A program made the translations under genes and the position numbers. Shown here piece after piece: positions 25,479 to 36,912 of a DNA stretch of 64,000 bases (within the stretch, counting starts at the first letter, position 1; the number at the start of each line of letters is the position of its first letter). This stretch comes from Sesamum alatum (lineage: Eukaryota; Streptophyta; Magnoliopsida; Lamiales; Pedaliaceae): contig JACGWO010000005.1 in NCBI GenBank assembly GCA_034509735.1, forward strand, positions 24,360,383-24,424,382, written 5' to 3'. Under the pieces are notes generated by a model. That model saw only the letters and a program-made list of their open reading frames with translations. It was not told the DNA's origin and did no database searches.

Positions 25479-27463
25479 CATATATACACAGACACATATG
25501 GATATATATTATGTACAGTAATGATTAGTTTTCTGAAGGGATTTGTGGGAAAACAAAATTAAATCCCCACAGGCAAATGCATTCTTGTCTCTCACAGAGA
25601 CAAGAAATGGTTGAGGAGGAAAAATCCAAACAAATTCTAATTGCCAGGAATTTTATTTACCTTTGCGCTAGCCAAAACAGGTTGTGATCACGAGCATGAA
25701 AAATCTAACCTTCACTGTCGAGAGGACAAGCTTGGCATGCTTTTCTTGCCATTCTGTGAGATCCTGTCGAACATTTGAAACCGTAGGAACATCAGACACC
25801 TCTGAGACATCTGCGCATCAGAATTTCTGGTTGATATAAGTATTTGCCCTAGATGTTGAAATGCATGGATAACTGAAGACAGCTTTGTGCTGAGGCAATC
25901 GAGCTTCAGAGTGAATATTAGTTCTAATAATCATGATATATCACAGATAAGAATTCGAAAAGAATTTTCTAACTGTAAAACACAATAACGTCCCAAAGAA
26001 GCAATAAATGTCCTGAAATTTTCTTTCTTTTTACAAATAGGTTGGATGGATCTCTAAAATCACTCAAGCAACAGAACAGAACATGCAACAGAATGCAAAA
26101 GAAGATTAGCACTAAGGTAGAGCACTCAGTTTGCCTGTAAAATGTTCCTTCCATTCCAGAATTATATAAAGAAGTGTATACCCAAACTCCAAGGTGAAGG
26201 TACTATTGGAGATATTCCACATTGCAATCCCATCCAGAATGAAAGAAAGAAAATTGTATCATCGTTTATCTAATTCCTGAATGTTGGAATGCATTCCTTC
26301 CATAATACCCATCAACATAAACAGAAGATGTGAAACTGGAAAAGACCAACCCATTCACAGAATACCACGAAGTCCATAATTCAAATGATAATCTCACTGT
26401 ATTTCTTTTATCTTTCCAAAGAATGGTCAATTGAGTATGATAAGTATTTTAACACATATACTTGCAACAAAGGATAAGTGTACCCATTTCACCTTAAGAA
26501 ATTCCAAAATCTTGTCAAATAAAAGTGGCAACAGAAATTGTAATAGGGATCAGTTCGATGACAAATAAGATGGCTAACTAATAGAAGAAGGGATGAGGTA
26601 AGGCATGTTCATAACTCTTTCACTTTCTGAGTGATGCTATGTTCACCTAACAATGTGCTCTGGACATTTTTGTTTCATCTCTTCAGTTAGATTGACCTCC
26701 ATGGTTCGTACAGAAAACACAGAGAAGATGAGCAGAACATCTTTTGAACTTTCCAACGCACATTACACTAGTCGTGGGCAATTAACAGTTGCTTGAATAC
26801 ATGCACAATGATTCACAGAGCCACTAATGTTAGTCAACTAGTTTACAGAGTCTTGCATTGCATCAATTTGTTCACCTGAACCATATTCATCAAACAACTC
26901 ACTCAAATATCAGTGAAGTATAGCACGATCCCTTCAACCGGAAATACGTTTACCACATTAACTAGTAAGAACACACAATAAAATGTTTTTTCCATTGTAT
27001 CATATTTGAAAACAGCAAACCACATGCACAAACAAAGACAACAATTTAATGCAAAGTCAGTCAGATTAAATCAGTCATCAGCAAATTAGAGCCATATACC
27101 TTCAAGCGGGAAATCCCGGAAAGTATCCGTCGTAATCCCTGTGACAAACTCCCTCAACTCCTCCGTAACACCAAATGTCTCCAGATCATCAGCCTCATTG
27201 CCGCCGTTCTGGGCGGAGTCGACGAGATTAGTCAGCACCACGGCTGGCGGCGGAATCTGGGCCGTGATCTGATCGGCGCGCTTCAAGGCCTCGGCAGCGA
27301 ATTCCTTGGACATCTTCGAGGCCTCGGCGGCCAACTCCTTGGACCGCTTCGACGCCTCCGACACGACATCGGAGATGTTGGCTGAACTGAGCCCCTGAGT
27401 CAGCTCCTGCGACTTCTTGGCCGCTTCCTCCGCGAAGGTCCGAGCTTTCTGCCAGAAATCCAT
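17473..27463 (-). CDS. BSD-domain protein, five exons, 269 residues
   Basis: Coding exons on the minus strand are 27463-27100, 25810-25710, 22958-22861, 20688-20480 and 17510-17473. All junctions are GT-AG, the phases agree, and together they give 270 codons including the TAG stop. Residues 1-90 form an alanine/lysine-rich helical region with repeated SKELAAEASK-like units, probably coiled coil. The BSD domain spans about residues 135-195 across exons 2-4, with the characteristic aromatic pair in KERKFWRIYF. The C-terminus is acidic (DLDDADEDPG, then GDLGFEDD). BSD domains occur in TFIIH p62, synapse-associated and DOS2-like proteins; the cellular role of this small plant subgroup is poorly known, so I assign none. 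The gene spans 10 kb because of long introns, the last holding a Pack-MULE. Confidence 0.93.
18483..19514. mobile_element. Pack-MULE with long TIRs and captured gene piece
   Basis: Starts GGGTTAAATGC at 18483 and ends GCATTTAACCC at 19514, with an exact 9-bp duplication TATATTTTT at 18474-18482 and 19515-19523. The inverted terminal repeats are about 230 bp (18483 to about 18715, and about 19295 to 19514) and over 90% alike by eye. Each contains repeated CCCCCAACCTTT modules. The interior, 18716-19290, is not repeat-like: it holds part of a host gene (exon, splice donor and intron start). No transposase is present, so movement needed an autonomous MULE elsewhere. It lies inside BSD intron 4. 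Confidence 0.95.
18806..19139 (+). pseudogene. Captured 5' part of a phytyl-ester-synthase-like gene
   Basis: An open frame ends at a splice donor (CCTG|GTAAAA at 19139/19140), followed by intron sequence with a stop at 19148. The first in-frame ATG is at 18824. Residues near the end read WDDGYGSETVKDYLDYAKDV, then IRPDGGPVQW, then SPVLLFLPG. As far as I recall the family, this matches the region just before the alpha/beta-hydrolase core of plant PES1/PES2-type esterase/acyltransferases, plastid enzymes that esterify phytol and make triacylglycerol. The catalytic parts are absent. It is antisense to the surrounding BSD gene. The family call is from memory. Confidence 0.72.
19618..19700. repeat. 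C-rich tract in BSD intron 4
   Basis: A run of C-clusters on the plus strand. In the BSD transcript (minus sense) this is a G-rich stretch with many runs of three or more G. It sits in a 350-bp block of unusual composition (19555-19930) just beyond the Pack-MULE target duplication, perhaps a separate insertion. Confidence 0.6.
20884..20905. repeat. (GA)n microsatellite, BSD intron 3
   Basis: About eleven GA units within the intron between exons 3 and 4 (20689-22860). Confidence 0.9.
22959..25709 (-). other. Intron 2 of the BSD gene
   Basis: A 2,751-bp intron between exons 2 and 3 with no recognised element except the compound microsatellite at 25435-25478. Short open frames here do not resemble known proteins. 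Confidence 0.85.
25435..25478. repeat. (TA)n(GA)n compound microsatellite
   Basis: About twelve TA units followed by about nine GA units, in BSD intron 2. Confidence 0.9.
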
Positions 27464-27687
27464 GGCGACACAGCTTCAATGCTCAACAATAGCAAGATTT
27501 TACGAGGGAATTCAAGGAGAATTTGCGGCTGCAGATTACATATTACAATTTTTACGCCCGATTATTTGTTAATGTGATTGGAATTTCATCTTATACTATC
27601 TCCAAGAATTTTATAACGTTCCTTTCAAAGCACAGTTTTATATATTCAAAAAAACCGGTCAAATGCAATTTCCCATATTAATAAAAA
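27464..27687 (-). promoter_or_regulatory. BSD 5' leader and core promoter region
   Basis: The ATG at 27463 begins MDFWQKARTF. A TATATAAAA motif on the minus strand at 27637-27645 lies about 175 bp upstream and would give a leader of roughly 140-150 bases. The promoter is cut off at 27688 by a MITE, so upstream regulatory sequence is displaced by 499 bp. The start site is not proven. Confidence 0.5.
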
Positions 27688-28186
27688 GGGTTAATTACAC
27701 TTACACCCCCTCTGAGAATGTATAATTACACTTTCCCCCAAAAAAATTTTGAAATTACACTTACACCCCCTTTAAAAATTCTCTGTTTACACCTGACCCC
27801 CATCCGTTAGAGTTTGGACGAAAAATGTTCACGTCAACAAAAATAATTACACAAAATTTCAATTTTTCCCATCAGTTAACATTCTCATGTATATTTTTAT
27901 ACTTATAAGAGGATAAATGTAACGTATATGTATGGAGTGAGGCCAATATTATTATACTTTTTTCTTATAAGTACAAAATTATTGCACGAGAATGTTAAAT
28001 GAGAGGTAAAATTAAAAATTTATGTAATTATTTTTGTTGAAATGAATATTTTCCGCCCAAACTTTAACGAATGGAGGTCAGATGTAAACAAAGAATTTTT
28101 AGAGGGGGTTTAAATGTAATTTCAAAATTTCTTTGGGGGAAAGTGTAATTATGCATTTTCAAAGGGGGTCTAAATGTAATTAACCC
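27688..28186. mobile_element. MULE-type MITE upstream of the BSD gene, 499 bp
   Basis: Ends GGGTTAATTACACTTA and TAAATGTAATTAACCC, with an exact 9-bp duplication TAATAAAAA at 27679-27687 and 28187-28195. The long inverted termini contain repeated modules with CCCCC or GGGGG runs. No coding sequence. It is placed 225 bp upstream of the BSD start codon. Confidence 0.93.
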
Positions 28187-28195
28187 TAATAAAAA

Positions 28196-28780
28196 AGAGC
28201 AATTAAAAAAAACAGCATTTTACCCCCTATGTCTTAAAAGTGAAGCAAAATTCCCCGACGCCTTTCGTGTATTACACCCGTTATTTTTTTCTTTTTCTTT
28301 AATTTTTAATTTAAATTGACATTTATACCTTAATTTAAAAACCATTCGATTGATTTTAATCTAAAATTCAAATTTATCTAAACGATCAATAGTTAAAATT
28401 TTATTGAATTTAAACAGTTTAAATTTAATCAAATATACAATTAAAATTATTATATTATATAGTAATCAAATTTGAATATATATTTATAATATGATCTATA
28501 TATATAAATACATATATTTATTTATGTGTATATACATATATATATATATATATACAAAGAGGGGGGGAAGGGGCGGCGCCAGCAGAAAAAGCAGGAGGGG
28601 GCGGCAGATCTGAGAGGACGCGCAACGAGTCGACGACGGACAGCAACAAGGAAGGGGCGCGACGGGGGTAAGGGGGAGGGAGCGCGCGACGAGGGGGAAG
28701 GGAAGATAGCAAGGGGGTTGGCGGATCTAGGAGGACACTCGATGAGGCGGCGAATCTGGCTCCTCCTTCCACTGCCTTGC
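28196..28780. repeat. G-rich interspersed repeat, copy 1
   Basis: Shares the order of features with 41206-41900: a leader with TTTACCCCC and TTTCGTGTATTACAC, a T-rich stretch, AT-rich sequence ending in a (TA)n run (28535-28554), then about 200 bp of G-rich plus-strand sequence with a GGCGGATCT-type motif. The open frames on both strands are low-complexity (proline/serine or glycine/arginine) and I do not treat them as genes. The type of element is unknown. Confidence 0.65.
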
Positions 28781-28789
28781 GTTGGTAAG

Positions 28790-30660
28790 TTCAATACATG
28801 CTCACCGTCCGACGGGTGCTCTAAAAACGGTTTGGAATTGCTTCTCCATCTCGTCCCAACTGTCAATTGACTCGGGCTGTAGATCGACATGCCAATCGAA
28901 AGCGCTCCCTTTGAGCGATCAGACGAATTGCTTCACCAAGAGGTCACTGTCAGTACCGGTGTCATTGCATGTCTCCATGAAGTGGGGTGATGTGTTGTTT
29001 TGGATTTTCTCTTCCATCGAATTGTTGTAGTTCTGGTGGTTGGTATCCTGTCGGTATCCTCAAGGCTTTGAAGCGCTTCGTGTTTGGTTTTGAATACGTG
29101 AGCGAGCTTTGGATCATTCCGTCATATTGAGCTTTGATGGTGTTGATGATCATCTCTTGCAATTATTGAACAGACAATCTAGCCATAGACATTTCAGAAT
29201 GTGTAGACTTTTGCACAGAGTCATGCGTCGGTGGTGTTTTGTCCACTTGCTTCTCGTTTTCAACATGATTTGAGAAGAAGGCATGCTTGTGGTTGTCGTT
29301 AGTTTCTTCAACGTTCATATGCTCTTATTGCTCATCAATTGGACGATTTGGAGTTCTTTGTCCTCGACGATCTTTTGGAGGTTATCGATGGCTTAGGTCA
29401 TTTGTGCTAGTTGTTCCTCCATTATAGTCGCATCGGCCATCATGGCGGGGACGATAATGCGTGGACTTGGAGTTGATCTCGGCAGGACTTGCCGAGTTTG
29501 AACCATCTGAAGGGGTCGTGTCAACAATCTTGCCCCCGTGAGGATTGACTAGTGGTAGTGGCATTGACGGTGACTTGATCCTTCTTGGGCGCCATTGAGC
29601 GTTTGGATGTGATGACTTGAAATTCCATTAGGGAAGGGATGAGTGGCAGAGGTTGTTCCACTAAGCGTGCCAAAAATTTATTCACACAAAAATTTCGTGT
29701 TTGCAAAAATAAATTACAAGACAAGAAAAATATGGACAAATGGAGTTTGTTGGTTTGAAAGTAAAGTGGATGCAATCTCTGATTTGGATGTAATTCCCTG
29801 ATTCTTCTCTCAAAATTTTGAACTAAGGGCTTGAAATTTGTTCTTCGATGTTGATGTGTAATTTCCTACAGATTTGTGGAGCAAACTACGTGACACCTTG
29901 AAATTTGGTATCAAGGTCTTGAAGGATTTGATGCCGAGGAAGACGTGGAACCTTCGCAATTGTAGAACTTCATCGTGGCAAATAGTTTTTGGACTTGAGT
30001 CCTTTGATTTGTTGTATCTGTAAATCCTTTTGTGAGAGGTGGAGGCCGTTTTTTATAGGCGTGAGAACAGCTTAAGCAGCTTGGGCTCACTTCCATTGGG
30101 CTTGATCACTGTGGGATTTGACATGGACTAGTCTTCTAACGGACTACATTTCAAACATGTATGTGGCTCATATTTAGCCAACCAAAATAATAAATTTGTA
30201 TTTATTTTGGATCGACCCCATAAAGATACATAGACCCAAGTTTAATATGGGCTTATGAATTTAATTTCTTTACGACAAGCCCAAATTTAGTATGGACTTT
30301 TATTTTGGAACTCGATTATTAGCTAATTATTTGAGCTTTATTTGGTAATTTATTCCAAAATAATTCAATGTAAACAGAGTATAATTGCAATTTTCTTATT
30401 TCGTTGAATCCCTTATTTAGTAATTACTTTTTGCCATGTTTACCATATATTATGAGATAAAGACACTACATATTAATTTGTGATTAATTAAAAGTAACTA
30501 ATTAGTGGTTAATTTACTCGTTACCATTTCTTTGGGACGATGTGCATCAAAAATTCACAAGTGTGTTTACTAGTTAGGACAAATTTGACGATTATATATT
30601 CGTATTAGGCCATTTTTACTTTAGATTATTATAGGTGATATTCTTGACAGTCCTTGTAAC
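28790..30660 (-). mobile_element. Truncated Ty3/gypsy-type retrotransposon
   Basis: On the minus strand, an LTR of roughly 29690-30660 (starting near TGTTACAAGG, with a CCTATAAAAAACGG promoter motif near 30055) is followed by TTTTTGGCACGCTTAG at about 29665, then gag. The element stops within gag at about 28790, where it abuts the G-rich repeat. Protease, RT and the second LTR are missing. LTR borders are approximate because no second copy is present for comparison. Confidence 0.7.
28800..29604 (-). pseudogene. Ty3-type gag N-terminal fragment
   Basis: Starts near MAPKKDQVTV at about 29600 and runs to about 28800 in several frames. The segment SKPNTKRFKALRIPTGYQPP followed by ELQQFDGRENPKQHI (29000-29160) matches the plant gypsy gag region usually read as YTKRIDxLRMPxGYQPPKFQQFDG. 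A shifted frame then continues with ETCN and LLVKQF-like sequence. Stops and frameshifts are present, and the nucleocapsid and all pol domains are absent. Confidence 0.7.
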
Positions 30661-32396
30661 ACCCCCTACGGCACTATACTTTATTATTACTAATCATTAT
30701 ACTCTTCGTAATTATAAGTTGTCTTACAAGATTTTTTTCATTTTAAACTAATAAGATAAATCCTATTTTATCGATATAATATAAATGTATAAATATATCT
30801 TAAATAACGATAGATGTCATCGAAAGTTTATATTTACTACGCGACAGATATGCTCATGTACAAAACTCCAAAAAGATGAAAGTTTCAGGCTATTACAGAA
30901 TCTAAAACGTAAACCCGACAAAAGACTGGATATTTAATAATCATATAGTCAGAACCCTCGGCTTCAGATGTCACGGTTGACCCACCTATTAAGATCCATA
31001 ACACGACTTCAAATTTGATGTAGCTAGTCACTGTGATCTATCTCTTGAAAAGTGTTGGCAAGGGGATGAGCTGTCTACTCAATAAGTATAGCTAACCAGC
31101 CTATATACATACCCATAAATACATGTCGTAACACAACCAACAAATATTCGATATACAATCACCACGAAATTACAAAGTAATTAATACCACAATCATGTAT
31201 CAGTCTACAGTATAATCTCAGAATTCACAATTTATATTCTTGGGCCCTTGCTTACTCTAATTGAAGTACATCAGTCAATGGTTTTGTCAGCTATCATCAT
31301 CTCAATCAATGTCATATCATATACAACACAAGATACCCATCGAATGTGATATCCCCACACTATGTGGGTGTGTAGCAATATCATCACAGAATATCACAAC
31401 GAACATGGTGTCCCCACATCACCCTAGTGCGTAGCTATCAGCACAGGATATTCCGCGCTACCCGGAATAGACCGATACCCTATGTGCCATGGTACCTTGC
31501 TTATATTCATTTTTCTCATATCACATCATCATCAATCACATCATTACAAACCATTGACTATGTTCCCCAACCAGGTAAGTCATCTCTTTATTACAATTTA
31601 ATGATATACTCATAGTTGACTTCTTCATTCAACTTCATACAACAATAGCATATAATATAAGACAATCATCTGCCAATCTTTCATTACGTAAATAGTCACA
31701 AATAAACACATTACGACAACTTCACAAAATAACTACATAATCCAAATAAGTATTTATAAATACCATTCAAGTTTACAACAAACAAGTATATCCATATATG
31801 CTTATATATATATATATACATAGATCCAATTAATTATACTTACCTTGATTCCAAACGATTATGCTAGTAGAAGGAGCTGATCAAACCTCTACTTTACCCC
31901 GTGTCCTATAATAGGTTATAATATGTATAATCAATATATTTAAAATATCGTAAGTTACGAATGAAATTACTAAATATATGTGTAAATTTTATACCAATCT
32001 TTTAATATTTCATTTATATTGAAATTCAAACCTCCTTTCATCCCTCGTTTAAACAATTAGACATTATAAGCTTCCTCGGTATATATTTAATTTATCAATT
32101 AACTCATAAAAGCTTATTTCATCAAACCCCTCATATTTTTATAACTATCGTTCTCTATAACATTCCTAAATGAAATTATTACAAAAATCTCATGTGCCTT
32201 TCTAATAAATACCGTATTTCTCAATTATAATTTCCTAATATTTCTCAAACATAATGTTCTACTATTCCTATTACTTCCTGCAAATTCTTCACTACTATAA
32301 TAATTATTTAAACACTAAAACATACAATTATGTATTCAATTAATAAACCCGGTTAATCTTTAATAATCTATTATACCAACAACTAAATCTAATAGA
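30661..32396. repeat. Unclassified repeat DNA, possibly LTR
   Basis: 30655-31900 begins TGTAACACCCCC and contains repeated phrases such as GTGTGTAGC/GTGCGTAGC and two TATCCCCACA/TGTCCCCACA blocks (about 31350-31440). These suggest an LTR or other dispersed repeat, but I find no right end or target duplication. 31.9-32.4 kb is AT-rich without features. No gene seen. Confidence 0.35.
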
Positions 32397-32697
32397 TTAA
32401 ATAAAGGGTAAATTACATTGACAACCCTTGAGGTTAGACCTAATTACACAAACACCCTCTGTCGTTTGCAAAATTACAGCTACACCTCCTAAGAGGTGTT
32501 AGTGTAATGTTTTTCAAGGGGTATTAGTGTATGTTTTGCCTTTAAATATAGGGTGTAGTTGGGGAAAATCTCATTTTTCGTCCTTTATTTTAGGCCCTGT
32601 TCATTTTTAGTCCTGATCATTACGTAAATCTCATTTTTGGTCCTTTATCTTGCATTTTGTATCAATTTCCGTCCTCCATTAAGTTTGTTAACGGAAT

Positions 32698-32720
32698 GGC
32701 CACGTGAAAATCACGTGGCC
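32698..32720. promoter_or_regulatory. Palindrome with two G-boxes in MULE TIR
   Basis: GGCCACGTGA and TCACGTGGCC face each other across three bases, giving two CACGTG cores. The matching palindrome in the right terminal repeat is at about 37450-37471 with one base change. G-boxes bind plant bZIP/bHLH factors; a promoter role for the transposase (start codon 165 bp downstream) and the GRF gene is inferred. Confidence 0.5.
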
Positions 32721-32884
32721 GTTAAGTCCTTATGAAATGGAGGGGGCAAGAGAGAGACTGCAACTAATTTCGTATTTGCGGGAAAAAAATTAAAAACCCT
32801 AATTTCACCCTTCTCTATCGCAGAAATCCCTACTCAAACTTTTCTTTTTAAATCTTACCTCATTTGAATCGTAGAAGAAGAAGG

Positions 32885-35800
32885 ATGGATTCAACGCCAA
32901 TGAGTTTACGCGACCCCAACTTCAATGATTTCCCGCCCCCAGATTATTGTAAGTTTTCTTCTTCTTTTTTCGAAAATAGAGGATTTGTATGTTTATATAG
33001 CACTGTGATTTTCTGGTTTTTTGTCCGCATTTGACATGGTTGTGGTCCCTCCCCTTTTCTCTTTGTTTACGTTCAAAAGGTTGCTCCTTTTAATATATTC
33101 TCTGGGCCACTGTGTTTGAACGGTGTATATTTCTTTATTGTGTATTCTTTTTGGTAGGTGGGTGGCCATGTGCGTGTTTTGCTTACTGTTTGTATTTTTT
33201 TTTTTATTCTTTTGATGCCAGACCCACTTGATCCTGCTGTGACAATGAAAATACACCATGGGGGAAAATTTTGTAATATACCACCTGCATATGTTGGGGG
33301 TAGTGCCAGTGTGTTTGACCACATAGAATTGAATTATGTTGATATTCCTTATCTTGATAGGTTATGTGAAAAAATAGGGTACAAGGGGTTGAAAAAGTAC
33401 TATAAGTTAGATGGTTGTTTTGTTCTACTCAGCAGTGGTCAAGAGATTCTTGATTTATGCCTTGAACATGAATTAGATAGGGAGGTTCATGTGTATTTAG
33501 AGGGTGAAATTGGTGGAGAGGTTGAATCAAATGAGGAGCCTTTAGAATTGAATGAAAGAAATGATGATAGTAGAGACAGTAAAGACTTCTTCGACAGTGA
33601 TTATGACTTGGGTAGTGAGGATGGAGAGGGTGAAAACAATGGGGTAGATGAGGATGATGAGTTATTCACTAGGCATGTAGATGAAGAGGTTGAATGGGCA
33701 GGTGGTGAACAGAGTGTAGGTGGAGGAGAAGAAGAGGAGAGTGAAGAGGAGAACAATAGTGCCTTCTCTGATTCGAATGACTTTGATAGTGATAAGGCAT
33801 CTGATGATGAAAATGGGCGTAAATATCCTACTTTCAGTACAGTGGATACTTACAACCCTCAATTTGAGCTTGGTATGTTGTTTAGTTAAAAAAAAAAAAA
33901 AAAGAGTTTAAGAATGTAGTGTAGTCACATGTTGTGAGTACAAGGAGAAATATAAAACTAACAAAAAATGATAAAAAGAGGGTGCATGCTAAGTGTGCAG
34001 ATGAGGGATGTGGGTTTAGGATTCATGCCTTGGCATTAAGCAATGAAGCAACATTCCAGATTAGGGATTATCAACCTGTTCACAATTGTGGGGTGAACTT
34101 TCATGTCAAAAACTGCAAGTCTACATGGCTGAGGGGCAAATATGAAGAACTTTTCAGAACAAATCCAAAAAGGGGTGTTAAAGGGTTTAGAAATGATGCA
34201 ATAAAGAATATGAGGGTGCATGTGTCAAGAAATCAAGCTTATAGGGCAAAGTGGAAAGCTTTGAAAAAAATTGAGGGGAGTTCAGAAGAACAATATGGGA
34301 GATTGGGGGACTATGCAGAAGAACTTAGAAGGTCCAATCCAGGTTCAACAGTCATTCTGTCTAGTGCCCTGGATGAAGGCAGTGGGGTGCCTAAGTTTTC
34401 AAAGTTTTATGTATGTTTCAATGGGTTGAAGTAGGGATTCTTATCAAGTTGTAGACCAATTGTAGGTGTGGATGGGTGTCACCTAAAGGGGCCTCATGGA
34501 GGGGTATTACTGACTGTTGTTGGCATTGATCCAAACAATGCATGTTATCCAATTTGTTATGGTGTAGTGTCTGTAGAAAACAGAGAGACATGGGAATGGT
34601 TTTTGAGGCTATTAAAGCATGATCTGGGAATAGAAAGGGAATGCAATTACACATTTATGAGTGACAAGCAAAAAGGTTTACTTCCTGCATTTGACTTTGT
34701 ATTTCCAACATCAGAAAATAGATTTTGTGTTCGTCATCTACATGGGAACATGAAGAGGGCAGGGTTTACAGGATTAGCTTACAAAAAGGCATTATGGAAG
34801 GCTGCTAGAGCATCTACTGTGTCTGAGTTTACTGAGATGATGAAACAGATTTGTAAGCTTGATATAAAACTGGGGGAATGGTTGAATGATAAACCTCCAA
34901 GCCAATGGAGTAGGTCACACTTCTCTCCATACCCGAGATGTGACATATTGCTGAATAACTTGTGTGAATCTTTCAATGCAAGTATACTTGAAACTAGAGA
35001 GAAACAAATCTACTCAATGTTAGAGTGTATCAGAGAATTTCTGATGACAAGGTTGCAGCAAAACAGAGATAGGGCAACAAGAAGATAGAAGGGTAAAGTT
35101 TTTCCTAAGATTAAGAAGATTTTACAAAAGAATGGGGACAAGGGTTCATCTGATTGTATTACGATCAAAGCAAATGATTTTCATTATGAGATATCATGCT
35201 TTGATGGGTCCAGGTGAAGTGTTGATCTACAAAGACAGACATGTTCATGTAGGAGATGGGATTTATCAATAATCCCATGCAAACATGCTATGAGTGCAAT
35301 TAACAATCAAAGATTGGATGCAGAGGATTTTGTTGCAAATTGTTATAGTGTTGCCACTTACTTGAGGGTATATGGACCATGCATATACCCAGTGAATGGA
35401 CCTAAAAAATGGCAGAGGACAGACTTACCACCATTGCTCCCACCAACCAAGGCTAGAGGGGTTGGAAGACCTCCTAGAGCTAGGAGACTCGAGCAAGATG
35501 AAGTTAAATCTAAGCAGAAAAAAGGGGCCAAGGGCAAGGAGAAGGCAGGCAAATTGCAGAGGCAACAAGGCACTATTAAGTGCGAGTTCTGTGGAGATGA
35601 AGGACATAACAAAAAAGGCTGCCAGAATAGGAAAGATGTAGAAGCAGCTGAGATTGAGCAAGCAATGCAAGCAGCTGAGGCACTTTTCTGTGTGGAGTCT
35701 CAATCAAGCATGAATTTGACTTATGACACACAAGTCAGTATGGATCAGAGCCAAGGCCAGAAAATGACTGTAAGATTTTTAATGTTTGTTCTGTGCTTAC

Positions 35801-36368
35801 TTAATGTTTGTTAGATGCAGGCTAGAAAGAGGACAATCACATCAACAAGAAGCATCACACAGGACTCAGATGTTCCACAAAACACCAATGTAATTGGTAC
35901 TTTAAACTTGTTTTTAGTCAGTAATATTGAGATGGCTTACTTATATGTTTGGTGTATGCAGCCTAGGAAAAAATCTAAGGTAATTCCTAACGCAGACCCT
36001 AAAAAGCCTACATGGCAGGACATAACAGTAAGCCTCCAAGTTCAACTTCTTCTTTTCTGCTTACTACCACCATTGCACATGACTTATGATTTCACATTTT
36101 TTAGTTGAGGAGATCCACAAGGTTGAATGCACCTGTTACTGGTGGTGAAGGTGGGATGAATTCCATGCCAATCCCTGCAGCTTTCAAGCCTCCAAGGCCA
36201 GCACCAGTTCCAACTCCAACTCAAACAATTGTTCCAAGATGTGTTGTGAGACCACCTGTGCCATTTGCTCCTGGACATCCAAATGTGGCCATCTCCATAA
36301 CAACTAAACAGAAAAACCACTTCCACCACCTTTCAAAACATTCCAAAAAGATGGAAAAAAATATGTGA
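32885..36368 (+). pseudogene. MURA-like MULE transposase, recently inactivated
   Basis: Exon 1 is 32885-32948 (MDSTPMSLRDPN). The donor is GTAAGT and the acceptor AG at 33220-33221, with exon 2 from 33222 and phase preserved. Domains in order: a PB1-like N-terminal region (HHGGKFCN to VHVYLEGE), a long acidic linker, a MuDR DNA-binding region (KNDKKRVHAKC, 33.96 kb), the MULE catalytic domain with DGCHLKG (D at 34471) and MSDKQKG (D at 34663), a SWIM finger (CSCRRW then CKHA, 35.24-35.29 kb), a CCHC knuckle (CEFCGDEGHNKKGC, 35.58 kb), and a basic/proline-rich tail in further small exons. Breaks: a frameshift at a long A-run (33887-33903) and in-frame stops at 33922, 34432, 35086 and 35215. 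Confidence 0.92.
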
Positions 36369-36912
36369 TAATGAATAATTTGACTGTTGCACCTTTCAAA
36401 ACATTCCAGAAAGATGGAAAAAAAATATGTGATAATGAATAGTTTGACTGCTGCACTTAATGTGAGAATAGCTGAAAAGTGCAGCAAAGGGCAGGGTACA
36501 AAGAACACTTAGACAGATTTTATATTTAAGTCCAGTCAGTGGTTTGTATGGCAAAAAACATCCTTTTGGGTATGAGCCATTTATGGCACGACTTATACTT
36601 ATTTTGTATGTGCCTTTTGTGCCTTTTTTGTGAATGAATGGAATGGCACTTTCTGCTTTGAGACTTACAAATTGTTACGGTTTAAGTTTCTGCATTTACA
36701 GTTTCTGCATTCAATCTTTCATAATACTTCATTCTCTTCATTCAGAAACAACAATAACAATACACCAAACATAGCAACAAAAAACATTAACATTGATATT
36801 ACATTACAAAAATTGCAAAGTACATTGATTGATTACAACAAAAGAACCAAATAAAACATCAACAACCTACCTAAAACCGAATGTAATCTCTTCCTACATT
36901 ACTCCATTTATT

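Noticed and set aside
28518..28890. Overlapping long open frames on both strands, proline/serine- or glycine/arginine-rich
   Set aside because: Produced by a G-rich low-complexity tract that lacks stop codons; the same artefact recurs at 41.6-41.9 kb with a different protein sequence.
29521..29775. Apparent 84-residue minus-strand protein as an independent gene
   Set aside because: It spans the LTR/leader and first codons of a Ty3-type gag remnant.
33158..33221. ATG or other start at 33158 for the transposase N-terminus
   Set aside because: This part is intron: the splice from 32948 to 33222 keeps phase and joins a sensible N-terminus.
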